Source: an uncultured Bacteroidales bacterium
GTDB taxonomy: Bacteria; Bacteroidota; Bacteroidia; Bacteroidales; FEN-979
DNA length: 64,000 nucleotides
Assembly: GCA_903875045.1 (NCBI GenBank)
Contig: CAIQUS010000014.1
Span: 1 to 64,000 of the forward strand
Direction of reading: 5' to 3'
Part shown: positions 11,001 through 18,177 of the stretch, in pieces
How the letters are laid out: every line of letters begins with the position of its first letter
Position numbering within the stretch: the stretch's first letter is position 1
Made by a program: the position numbers and the translations under genes
The notes under the pieces: generated by a model
Seen by the model: only the letters and a program-made list of their open reading frames with translations
Told to the model about the DNA's origin: nothing
The model's database searches: none

Positions 11001-11693
11001 ACATTGAATGGGGTGGATCATACCATTATATATCGGTATACCAATGTATATAACTGTTTTGATGAAAAATCGGCCATAATATCTGTCTACGTTTCAAACG
11101 CAAATGATCCTTGTCCAGGAACTGTAAAAGATTATCGTGACAACCAGGTTTATCCTACTTTCCTCAGCGGTACCGGTGTGAATGCGCGTTGCTGGATGGC
11201 AGCAAACCTGAACTATGGCAGTTATATCAATAAATCGCAGTCTCAAACAGAAAACTGCATCATCGAAAAATATTGTAAAAACAACATCGAAACAGCATGC
11301 GCCCTTAACGGAGGTTTTTATCAATGGGGTGAATTAATGCAATATCAGGAAAATTCAGGTTATCAGGATATTTGTATGCCTGGCTGGCATGTCGCCACGG
11401 TTGCAGAATGGGACGCCCTGATCTCGGAAAATTACGGCAATGGCAATGCCGGGAGTACGTTGAAGGACATGCTGAACTCCAATGGATTTCACGGGATGCT
11501 GGAAGGAATGCTTTACAACAATCTCGTATGGGCGTACAACACAGGTTCAACCACCGGTACCATGTTCTGGACTTCCGACGCCATATCGGGTAGTTATGCA
11601 ACAGCCCGCGGTCTCAACATTTTCAATCCCAGTGTCTCTTTGTATCCATCAAGCCGCGCCAATGCATTCCAGGTGCGTTGTGTAAGAAACTGA
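8022..11693 (+). CDS. Secreted choice-of-anchor-L domain protein with PKD-like repeats and C-terminal FISUMP domain (1223 aa)
   Basis: N-terminal MTPLEFVQTYLVGTGVAVSNATYNG...GVLLSTGYA...FRYVFSSIEFDGFCGSINDAFGLFLSGPG matches the choice-of-anchor L pattern; GPAGPITGPSVVCQG...SYEWSVPSGVTI repeats; C-terminal VKDYRDNQVYPT...ARCWMAANLNYG...VRCVRN FISUMP. Confidence 0.92.
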   Translation: MKIRSIFCHLLFWFLVSILPLESRSQLTVVQGSDIGMTPLEFVQTYLVGTGVAVSNATYNGSSEPLNSTNRIPLKARDQVGSFSNAGGAISQLGIGGGVLLSTGYAANAKAGLNPDADMWGTSQPAESDPDLVILAGITVHDKSILEFDFVPQTDVVTFRYVFSSIEFDGFCGSINDAFGLFLSGPGIAGGLGFVNDAVNIALLPNSTNYVTIFNICAADQGNTGNGVYSWWNVKKDFFSYNRLTYVFSASYSIVCNQTYHMKFAIGDASDGVLDSGVFLEQNSFSSNNITSSTSFSNPLTGQLLVEGCSNASLIYTIPQPQATNLVIDLAIHPSGTATQADILPNPFPLHATIPAGQLQSTPILIIPVSDGIPEPIENLVIKGTTVTCNITNEITADYSIKDYTPLSIGLGNLTICDGSPATLNAGITGGQPVLPSNTYHYLWSTADTTPVIVVNPPAGHHLYSVTVTDACNQSGSKEISVDIGTTPASAGSITGTSTICTPAIGNTYTVPVITGADSYIWTLPFGATITSGQNTNSITVDFGTSATSGIMSVKAHSNFCGDGAPSILNLVVNPAVQAAGPITGASTVCQGSAQFTYSIAPIAFVTDYEWLVPAGVTIISGTNTNQITCVFTTSAASGNFSVRGFNLDCGFGLPAIKPVLVNPMVGPAGPITGPSVVCQGPDQVNYTITPLAFATSYEWSVPSGVTILNGTNTNQITCIFTSSAVSGNFSVRGHNAECGFGLPMVMPVTVNPLPGPAGAISGPVTICQGTDPVIYSVTPVSNSTLYEWSVPSGVTIQSGLNTNQITCIFTPAAISGTFSVRGYNAQCYFGTPAVKPVIVNPLPGPAGLITSINGSNVCVPQTGIAYQVNPITNVSAYNWVYTGNGATLNNHSASLIIDYSAAATSGGLKVNGENACGAGPESMVYPITVNPKPAVSFLPCMEVKTTKNGSPVMLRGGSPVGPGGNYSGNGISQLSPGVFIFDPANNNVIGGGTLNGVDHTIIYRYTNVYNCFDEKSAIISVYVSNANDPCPGTVKDYRDNQVYPTFLSGTGVNARCWMAANLNYGSYINKSQSQTENCIIEKYCKNNIETACALNGGFYQWGELMQYQENSGYQDICMPGWHVATVAEWDALISENYGNGNAGSTLKDMLNSNGFHGMLEGMLYNNLVWAYNTGSTTGTMFWTSDAISGSYATARGLNIFNPSVSLYPSSRANAFQVRCVRN
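9760..10560 (+). repeat. Three consecutive similar 89-aa (267 bp) PKD-like units inside the 1223-aa protein
   Basis: Repeated (A)GPITG...VCQG...YEWSVPSGVTI.{3}TNTNQITCIFT..A.SGNFSVRG.N..CGFG.P...PV.VNP; the spurious nested + ORFs at 10118 and 10385 are spaced by 267 bp. Confidence 0.85.
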
Positions 11694-11707
11694 AAGGTAT
11701 TGTTAGT

Positions 11708-12385
11708 ATGAAGATCCTGCTCATTGAAGATGAAAAAGAATTATCTGGTTCCATCCTGGAATACCTTCAAAAGGAAAATTACCTGTGCGAAGCAGTTCCG
11801 GATTTTGAGCATGCCCTGGAAAAAATAAACCTCTATCAGTACGACTGCATTGTTGTGGATATCAATCTGCCTGATGGTAACGGGCTGAACCTTATCCGTG
11901 TTTTGAAGGAGATCAAATCGGAAACCGGCATCATCATCATCTCTGCCAGAAATTCTTTGGACGACAAAATAACCGGACTTGAAATTGGTGCCGATGATTA
12001 TTTAACAAAGCCATTTCATCTTCCCGAACTCAATGCACGCATCAAATCGATCATCCGCCGCCGCAGTTTCGGCGGGGTCAATGAGATCGTTTTCAATGAT
12101 CTCCGGGTACTTCCCGAACAAATGGAAGTCACAGTAAGCGGCCAATCACTGATCCTGACAAAAAAAGAGTACGATCTGCTTGTCTTTTTTCTCTCCAATA
12201 AGGACCGCATTCTTACACGCGAATCCATCGCGGAACACTTATGGGGGGATGAAATGGACATGGCCGATTCATTCGATTTTATCTATACCCATATCAAAAA
12301 TCTTCGAAAAAAAATCATGGAAAAAGGTGGCGAAGATTATATCAAGACCGTTTATGGCATGGGCTATAAATTTACCGACCAATGA
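11708..12385 (+). CDS. OmpR/PhoB-family response regulator
   Basis: MKILLIEDEKELSGSILEYLQ...CIVVDINLPDGNGLNLIRVL...GADDYLTKPFHLPEL receiver plus winged-helix C-terminus (TRESIAEHLWGDEMDMADSFDFIYTHIKNLRKK...IKTVYGMGYKF). Confidence 0.95.
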   Translation: MKILLIEDEKELSGSILEYLQKENYLCEAVPDFEHALEKINLYQYDCIVVDINLPDGNGLNLIRVLKEIKSETGIIIISARNSLDDKITGLEIGADDYLTKPFHLPELNARIKSIIRRRSFGGVNEIVFNDLRVLPEQMEVTVSGQSLILTKKEYDLLVFFLSNKDRILTRESIAEHLWGDEMDMADSFDFIYTHIKNLRKKIMEKGGEDYIKTVYGMGYKFTDQ

Positions 12386-13659
12386 AGCTGCTTACCCGCA
12401 CATCAAGGTCGTACATTTATATTTCAGTGATGGTTTTCATCATCAGCGGGTTTATCATTTTCAACATGCTTCATAACATTTTTAAACGACAGCTGGATGA
12501 AACCCTGAACGAAGAAAAACTGCTGATCGAACAAACCATCAACTATTCCGACAGCGTTCCCGATTTCCGTTTGGTTTTTGGGCACATGATTGATGTTACC
12601 ATTCTTAATTCACCTCAAAAAAAGGCAGGTTATATCAGAGATACCCTGATGTATGACAGTGAACTTGGCACATTTGCTTCATTCCGTCACCTGTTTAGTG
12701 AAAATACCTCAATCAGTAATAAAGGCTATACCATTAATATTTACAAACCATTACGGGATTCTGAGAAATTGATTACGGAAATTGTAATCTCCCTCTCGCT
12801 GGTATTTACCAGCCTCCTGCTCCTGCTGGTCCTTGTAAATTATTTTATCGCACGCCGGGTTTGGGTCCCGTTTTACCGCATACTTCATCATCTCAGTAAT
12901 TATGAGATCAACCAGGCAGTACCCCTTGAACTTGCCAAAACGGATATATATGAATTCAATCTCCTCAGCCAGGCGCTGGAAAAAATGTCAAAAAAAATCA
13001 GACTTGACTATCTGAATCTTAAGGAATTTAATGAAAATGCCGCACACGAACTCCAAACACCACTGGCCATTATAAAAACAAAGCTTGAATTGCTGATCCA
13101 GAAAGAGAACCTGGATGAAAGCCAGCTGAAATTGCTCAGTGCTGTTTTTGAGGCAACAACCCGCATGTCAAAATTAAATCAGGGACTGCTGCTCATATCA
13201 AAGATTGAAAACAATCAGTTTCTTCAGACGGAAAAAATCGACCTTTCAAAAATCCTCGACAAAACTATTGACCACTTCGGGGAAATGATCAACCACAGAG
13301 GTATTGCCGTGTTCAAAAATTATCAACATCCTGCCTTTCTGGTAATGAATCCGGTTCTGGCTGAAATACTCATTACCAACCTGGTTTCAAATGCGATCAG
13401 GCACAATATCCTCAATGGCCGGATTGAATTGAATGTTCAACAGGATACATTTACTATTGCAAACACGGGAATCATCATGAAAACTGATCCGCGTGATCTT
13501 TTTCAGCGCTTCAGGAAATCGGAAAACAATCCGGATTCTGTTGGTCTGGGGCTCTCAATCGTGCAAAAAATTGCAAATCTTTATCAGCTGAAAGTTGACT
13601 ACCAGCACCATGCGGGTTTCCACACCTTGAAAATTTCGTCCATGCGCCTTATTCCTTAA
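12382..13659 (+). CDS. Membrane sensor histidine kinase
   Basis: Start overlaps the RR stop (ATGA); two TM segments; FNENAAHELQTPLAIIKTKLE H-box; N-box NLVSNAIRHN; GLGLSIVQKIA G-box. Confidence 0.95.
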   Translation: MKLLTRTSRSYIYISVMVFIISGFIIFNMLHNIFKRQLDETLNEEKLLIEQTINYSDSVPDFRLVFGHMIDVTILNSPQKKAGYIRDTLMYDSELGTFASFRHLFSENTSISNKGYTINIYKPLRDSEKLITEIVISLSLVFTSLLLLLVLVNYFIARRVWVPFYRILHHLSNYEINQAVPLELAKTDIYEFNLLSQALEKMSKKIRLDYLNLKEFNENAAHELQTPLAIIKTKLELLIQKENLDESQLKLLSAVFEATTRMSKLNQGLLLISKIENNQFLQTEKIDLSKILDKTIDHFGEMINHRGIAVFKNYQHPAFLVMNPVLAEILITNLVSNAIRHNILNGRIELNVQQDTFTIANTGIIMKTDPRDLFQRFRKSENNPDSVGLGLSIVQKIANLYQLKVDYQHHAGFHTLKISSMRLIP

Positions 13660-13797
13660 TCCAATCTGCACAGGGTAAGGTTCGGCATGGTATTGAATTG
13701 ATTATCCCCCGGAATTTCCCTTGCTACAAGATTTCAACAGAATTATATCTCAATTTTGCACCAGTCATTTTTTAAACCTGTTGTGTATAAAAGATTT

Positions 13798-14097
13798 ATG
13801 AAAAAAACACTCTTAATATTTGGTCTCATATTATTCAGTTTGATCATTTTCGCCCAAACCAAAACAGAATTACAACCTGCGGAACTTCAGAAACCCATTT
13901 TAGAATATATTTCTAAGAATTTCCAGGGGTATACCATAGATAAAGTTTTCAAAGTGGATGCGAAAGGTGTGATTACGTATGATATATGTGTCAACAAGGA
14001 TAAAACCCACGAAAAACTTTTCTTCGATAAAGATGCAAAATTTCTGAGAAAAGAATCCTGCTCGCTGGAATGTTGCCAGGGGACGATAAAAAAATAA
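13798..14097 (+). CDS. Small secreted PepSY-like protein with Cys-rich tail
   Basis: ATG at 13798 gives MKKTLLIFGLILFSLIIFAQ signal peptide; paralogous to the next gene (see findings). Confidence 0.7.
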   Translation: MKKTLLIFGLILFSLIIFAQTKTELQPAELQKPILEYISKNFQGYTIDKVFKVDAKGVITYDICVNKDKTHEKLFFDKDAKFLRKESCSLECCQGTIKK

Positions 14098-14176
14098 TCA
14101 ATTTTTAATAAATGTCAGATTTATTCGTTATTACATATATTCCTTATAACATAGCATAACATTAAAACCAACATCC

Positions 14177-14503
14177 ATGAAAAAAATAATGCTCTTTATG
14201 ATTGCTGCCATATTCTCGGTGGCGACTTTTGCCCAGGAAAAGAAAATGACTGAACTGAAAACAGATCAGTTGCCAAAAGAAACAACAAAATGGGTAACCC
14301 AAAACGCTCCGGGAGGAACGATTGTCAGGGCTGGAAAAATTGAAGAAAACAATGTGGTAACCTATGTCGCAGTGGTTGAAACCAAAGGACAAAAACACGG
14401 ATACCAGTTTGATAAAGATGGAAAATTCTTAGGAAAATTCCAGGCTCCTCCGGCCACAAAAGCTAAAGGACCTAAAACAGCACCTCCTGCTCCAAAAAAA
14501 TAA
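14177..14503 (+). CDS. Small secreted PepSY-like protein with Pro/Lys/Ala tail
   Basis: MKKIMLFMIAAIFSVATFAQ signal peptide; shares the TI...VVTY...F.KDGKFL pattern with the 13798 gene. Confidence 0.7.
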   Translation: MKKIMLFMIAAIFSVATFAQEKKMTELKTDQLPKETTKWVTQNAPGGTIVRAGKIEENNVVTYVAVVETKGQKHGYQFDKDGKFLGKFQAPPATKAKGPKTAPPAPKK

Positions 14504-14520
14504 TTTCATTTTGATGAAAA

Positions 14521-14550
14521 AAAAGCCGGATTCTGTCCGGCTTTTCTTTT
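14521..14550 (+). terminator. Rho-independent terminator
   Basis: Perfect 10-bp stem AAAAGCCGGA-TTCTG-TCCGGCTTTT followed by CTTTTTC. Confidence 0.85.
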
Positions 14551-14621
14551 TCATCAGGTTTCCGAATAGTTCTTATTAATATCTTTACAGTTTAAAAATA
14601 CACCTCCCTATTTGATCTAAA

Positions 14622-15146
14622 ATGGAAACAGACAGCAAATATAACTTTCAATGGAAAGACCTGGGTGATATTGACCTTGGAAGGCCAAAACTTGGCCCGA
14701 CAACCCTTGTTGCCGTTTACCGGCTGATGCAATATACCATGCGCGATGTAATCGAAAAGCAACTGGGGCCAAAAAGAACAAATGATATCTTCATCGAAGC
14801 GGGCCACAAAGCCGGGATGGAATTTTGCAAAAATGTACTTGATACGACCCTCGACTTCAATGGATTTGTTGCCAATTTAACCGAAAATCTGCTAAACTTC
14901 AGTATCGGGCTACTCCGAATTGAGAAAGCAGATATGGACAACTTTTCTTTCATCATTACAGTCTCTGAAGACCTGGATTGCTCTGGCCTTCCTTATGGCG
15001 GTGTTACTGTATGCGATTACGATGAAGGTTTTCTCGCCGGTATCCTGCATGTATATACAGGCAAGAACTTTACAGTGAAAGAAATCGACTGTTGGGGAAC
15101 CGGGGAGCGTACCTGCCGCTTCGCAGTTGAAATGATTTCTGAATAA
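14622..15146 (+). CDS. V4R (4-vinyl reductase-like) domain protein
   Basis: LGPTTLVAVYRLMQYTMRDVIEKQLGPKRTNDIFIEAGHKAG...GGVTVCDYDEGFLAGILHVYTGKNFTVKEIDCWGTGERTCRFAVEM has the C-terminal V4R motif (E..C...G...C.F). Confidence 0.8.
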   Translation: METDSKYNFQWKDLGDIDLGRPKLGPTTLVAVYRLMQYTMRDVIEKQLGPKRTNDIFIEAGHKAGMEFCKNVLDTTLDFNGFVANLTENLLNFSIGLLRIEKADMDNFSFIITVSEDLDCSGLPYGGVTVCDYDEGFLAGILHVYTGKNFTVKEIDCWGTGERTCRFAVEMISE

Positions 15147-15153
15147 TCAACTC

Positions 15154-16272
15154 ATGGAAAACGGCCAGGAACAAATTTTAAATACATTTAACCGCGTGCT
15201 TCAATTATTGATGGACGGCGCCATGGAGGAAGGCATCGCCATTCTCGATGGCGTTAATCCGGAAACAGCCGCAAATCAAAACGATTCCACTTTCATTAAC
15301 AATTTTAAAAAATTCATTCAGCAATATTATGAAGGGGCCAACTTTATCAACGCCCTTGCCGAAGGAAACCTTGACATCGAGCCACCCCGCCGGAATTATG
15401 TAATATCACATTACAAACAGCTCCAGTCAAATCTTCGCCACCTTACCTGGCAAACACAGCAAATCGCAAGAGGGGACTACAATCAGAAAGTCAGCTACCT
15501 GGGCGAATTTTCTATCGCCTTCAACCAGATGACAGATGCTTTACGAGAAAAAAAAATGATTGAAGATCAACTACGCGATCTTTATGCTACCCGTGATGTG
15601 TTCATGTCCATCATTTCACACGACCTGAGAAGCCCGTTTAACGGTATTCTCGGATTCGCTGACCTACTGGTACAGGATTACGATGAATTGAGCGACCAGG
15701 AACGGAAACAGTGCATCGAGAACATTCAGAGTTCATCTCAAACCGCTTTTGACCTTCTGGAGAACCTGCTTGAATGGTCACGCATTCAAACAGGAAAAAT
15801 TCAGTTCACGTTTGAAGAACTTAACCTTAACAGGGTAATCCTGGAAAATTTTATGCTTCTCCAATCAGCAGCCGATAAGAAACAAATTCAACTGAATAAT
15901 TTGGCACCCCCCGATTGCTCCGTCTATGCCGACCGAAATTCAACATTAACCGCCATTCGTAATCTTCTGTCCAACGCAATAAAATTCACCCCCAGGGGCG
16001 GAAAAATAACAGTAAATGCCTTGCAGCATGACACGATGTGGGAAATTTCAATTGCAGATAGTGGCATCGGGATTAAGCCTGAAAACCTGCTGAAATTATT
16101 TGTTACCGGCGAAACCGTTAAAACAAGGGGCACCGAAAATGAAAAAGGTACCGGACTGGGTTTGCTTTTGTGCAAGGAGTTTGTCGAAAAAAATGGCGGT
16201 ACAATCCGCGCTGAAAGCACTCCGGGATTTGGCAGCGTATTCTTTATTACCTTACCCGGACAAAAACCGTAA
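15154..16272 (+). CDS. Soluble sensor histidine kinase
   Basis: DVFMSIISHDLRSPFNGILGFADLL H-box, NLLSNAIKFTPRGG N-box, GTGLGLLLCKEFVEKNGG G-box; no obvious TM segment; 7 bp after the V4R gene. Confidence 0.93.
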   Translation: MENGQEQILNTFNRVLQLLMDGAMEEGIAILDGVNPETAANQNDSTFINNFKKFIQQYYEGANFINALAEGNLDIEPPRRNYVISHYKQLQSNLRHLTWQTQQIARGDYNQKVSYLGEFSIAFNQMTDALREKKMIEDQLRDLYATRDVFMSIISHDLRSPFNGILGFADLLVQDYDELSDQERKQCIENIQSSSQTAFDLLENLLEWSRIQTGKIQFTFEELNLNRVILENFMLLQSAADKKQIQLNNLAPPDCSVYADRNSTLTAIRNLLSNAIKFTPRGGKITVNALQHDTMWEISIADSGIGIKPENLLKLFVTGETVKTRGTENEKGTGLGLLLCKEFVEKNGGTIRAESTPGFGSVFFITLPGQKP

Positions 16273-16279
16273 ATTCCAC

Positions 16280-17968
16280 TTACTTTGAAATTTTCTCATT
16301 GACCAATGCAAGGATCGCCTCCTCAGTCGTTTTTGTTTTAAGCACCAGATCATCGGCTTTTTTCAGAATATCATCAAGAAAGGCCTTGTCTTTAAACCCG
16401 GCCCCATTTACCTTCACATTAAGATAGGCTCCGATTACAGCTGATCTCACACAAAGTGCTCCGACCCCTGCATCGGTAACTGAATTAGGATTACCAGATT
16501 CAACCATGGCCTTGATGAGATCAAATGATTCAAATGACTTTTGCATGGTGCGAAATGGTACTTCAATAGCATACCGCGTGGCATCCTGGATGGCATTAGT
16601 CCTCAAAGTTTTTTCTTCATCGCTGCCTTTTGGCAAACCAAATGCATCCATGATCTTATTGAAAGCCCTTGTGTCCTCGTCAACAAGATATAACAATTCA
16701 TCTTTTATTTTTTGTCCCTTCTCGGCCCATGTCGAAAATTCCGCCCACCGGTCATCCCAGCCTGCTTTGTGTGATGACAAGTTTGCTACCATGGTCCCCA
16801 GTGAAACACCCAAAGCTGCTATATAGGCCGATACTGATCCTCCACCGGGGGCAGGCGATTCTGAAGCTGTTTCATTGGCAAACCCTTCAGCGGTCATACC
16901 GACAAGTTTCTTATCCTTCGGATCCTCCAGTAAATACTCAATGATCTTTTCCCTTGGGTTGAATGGCTTCAGATCATCCAGGCCCAGAGATTTAACTGCA
17001 ATTTTAATAATCTCCTCTTCTGAAATCCCAACCGATCTTTGCTGCTTGAGCAGAAAGTACTTCCCCGCATCGATCATCGCCTTTTTGGGAACAAGTCCGA
17101 CAAGTTCAGAACCTGACACCCTCATTCCACGTTCCTGAGCTTTCTGGCATGACACTTCAAAAGCTTCATGCACAGCAGTAATGCTGATATTCGTGAGGTT
17201 GATTGAAACCTGCGCAATACCATATTCTTCAATGAACCAGCCAATTGCTTTGCAGGCTTTGAGTGCACCAGGCATCCATACTTCTTTGCCTTGCTCATCC
17301 TTTTTGATCTTTCCTGTGATGGGGTTTCCTTCTCTGACAGGTCTCCCTTTTTCCCGGATATCAAAGGCAACCGCGTTGGCACGGCGTGTGGAAGTCGTAT
17401 TCAAATTGATATTATAGGCCACTAAGAAATCACGTGCACCGATGGCAATTGCTCCGGTGCGGGGATTGAACCTTGCAGGTCCGAAATCAGGTTTCCAGAT
17501 CGGATCTTCCAGCTTTTTATGCAATCCTTCATATTCCCCCGACCGGCAATTTGCCAGGTTACGGCGCTCTGGCAACAAAGCGGCACTTTCGTAGCAATAA
17601 ACCGGTATTTCCAACTCTTTCCCTACACGCTCGGCAAGTTTATGTGCATAAAGCGCGGTCTCTTCCATTGAAATATTCGCTATAGGCACCAGCGGACAAA
17701 CATCGGTGCCCCCAAACCGTGGATGTTCACCATGGTGTTTGCTCATATCTATGACTTCCGATGCTTTTTTAATTGCGCTGAAGGCTGCCTCAACCACTGC
17801 ATCCGGTGTGCCCACAAAAGTTACCACGGTACGGTTGGTCGCTGCACCAGGATCGACATCCAGCAGTCTCACCCCCTCCACTTTTTCTATTTCATCCGTA
17901 ATAATCTTGATTATACTCAGGTCGCGACCTTCAGAAAAATTGGGAACACATTCAATAAGTTGCTTCAT
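16280..17968 (-). CDS. ftcD: Glutamate formimidoyltransferase / formimidotetrahydrofolate cyclodeaminase (bifunctional)
   Basis: N-terminal MKQLIECVPNFSEGRDLSIIKIITDEI...GVRLLDVDPGAATNRTVVTFVG; C-terminal cyclodeaminase ESPAPGGGSVSAYIAALGVSLGTMVANLS. ATG at 17968 preferred over the ORF-track start. Confidence 0.93.
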   Translation of the reverse strand: MKQLIECVPNFSEGRDLSIIKIITDEIEKVEGVRLLDVDPGAATNRTVVTFVGTPDAVVEAAFSAIKKASEVIDMSKHHGEHPRFGGTDVCPLVPIANISMEETALYAHKLAERVGKELEIPVYCYESAALLPERRNLANCRSGEYEGLHKKLEDPIWKPDFGPARFNPRTGAIAIGARDFLVAYNINLNTTSTRRANAVAFDIREKGRPVREGNPITGKIKKDEQGKEVWMPGALKACKAIGWFIEEYGIAQVSINLTNISITAVHEAFEVSCQKAQERGMRVSGSELVGLVPKKAMIDAGKYFLLKQQRSVGISEEEIIKIAVKSLGLDDLKPFNPREKIIEYLLEDPKDKKLVGMTAEGFANETASESPAPGGGSVSAYIAALGVSLGTMVANLSSHKAGWDDRWAEFSTWAEKGQKIKDELLYLVDEDTRAFNKIMDAFGLPKGSDEEKTLRTNAIQDATRYAIEVPFRTMQKSFESFDLIKAMVESGNPNSVTDAGVGALCVRSAVIGAYLNVKVNGAGFKDKAFLDDILKKADDLVLKTKTTEEAILALVNEKISK

Positions 17969-18030
17969 AAGGAAAAAATAAAAACGAAATGTTAAACATG
18001 TTACAAAATTAACTAAAAATTTGTTTCCCC

Positions 18031-18107
18031 GGTCACGCGTCACGTGTCACACGTCACCCGTCACCCGTCACCCGTCACCCGTCACCCGTCACCCGTCACC
18101 CGTCACC
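18031..18107. repeat. Intergenic heptamer tandem repeat, 11 x 7 bp (consensus CGTCACC; last 8 units perfect)
   Basis: GGTCACG CGTCACG TGTCACA then CGTCACC x8, read directly from sequence. Confidence 0.97.
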
Positions 18108-18120
18108 TGCCCACTTTTTT

Positions 18121-18151
18121 TTTGCCACCTCCCCACAATTCCCTACCTTTG
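18121..18151 (+). promoter_or_regulatory. Bacteroidota-type promoter (TTTG-N19-TACCTTTG) for the 18178 gene
   Basis: TTTG at 18121-18124, 19-bp spacer, TACCTTTG at 18144-18151; matches the -33/-7 consensus TTTG/TANNTTTG. Confidence 0.75.
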
Positions 18152-18177
18152 TTACTTCATTCACAAACATTCATGCC

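Noticed and set aside
16506-17995. Plus-strand ORFs opposite ftcD
   Set aside because: Antisense to a well-supported conserved enzyme; no domain evidence.
18031-18107. Possible CRISPR-like array
   Set aside because: Unit is 7 bp with no spacers; it is a short tandem repeat.
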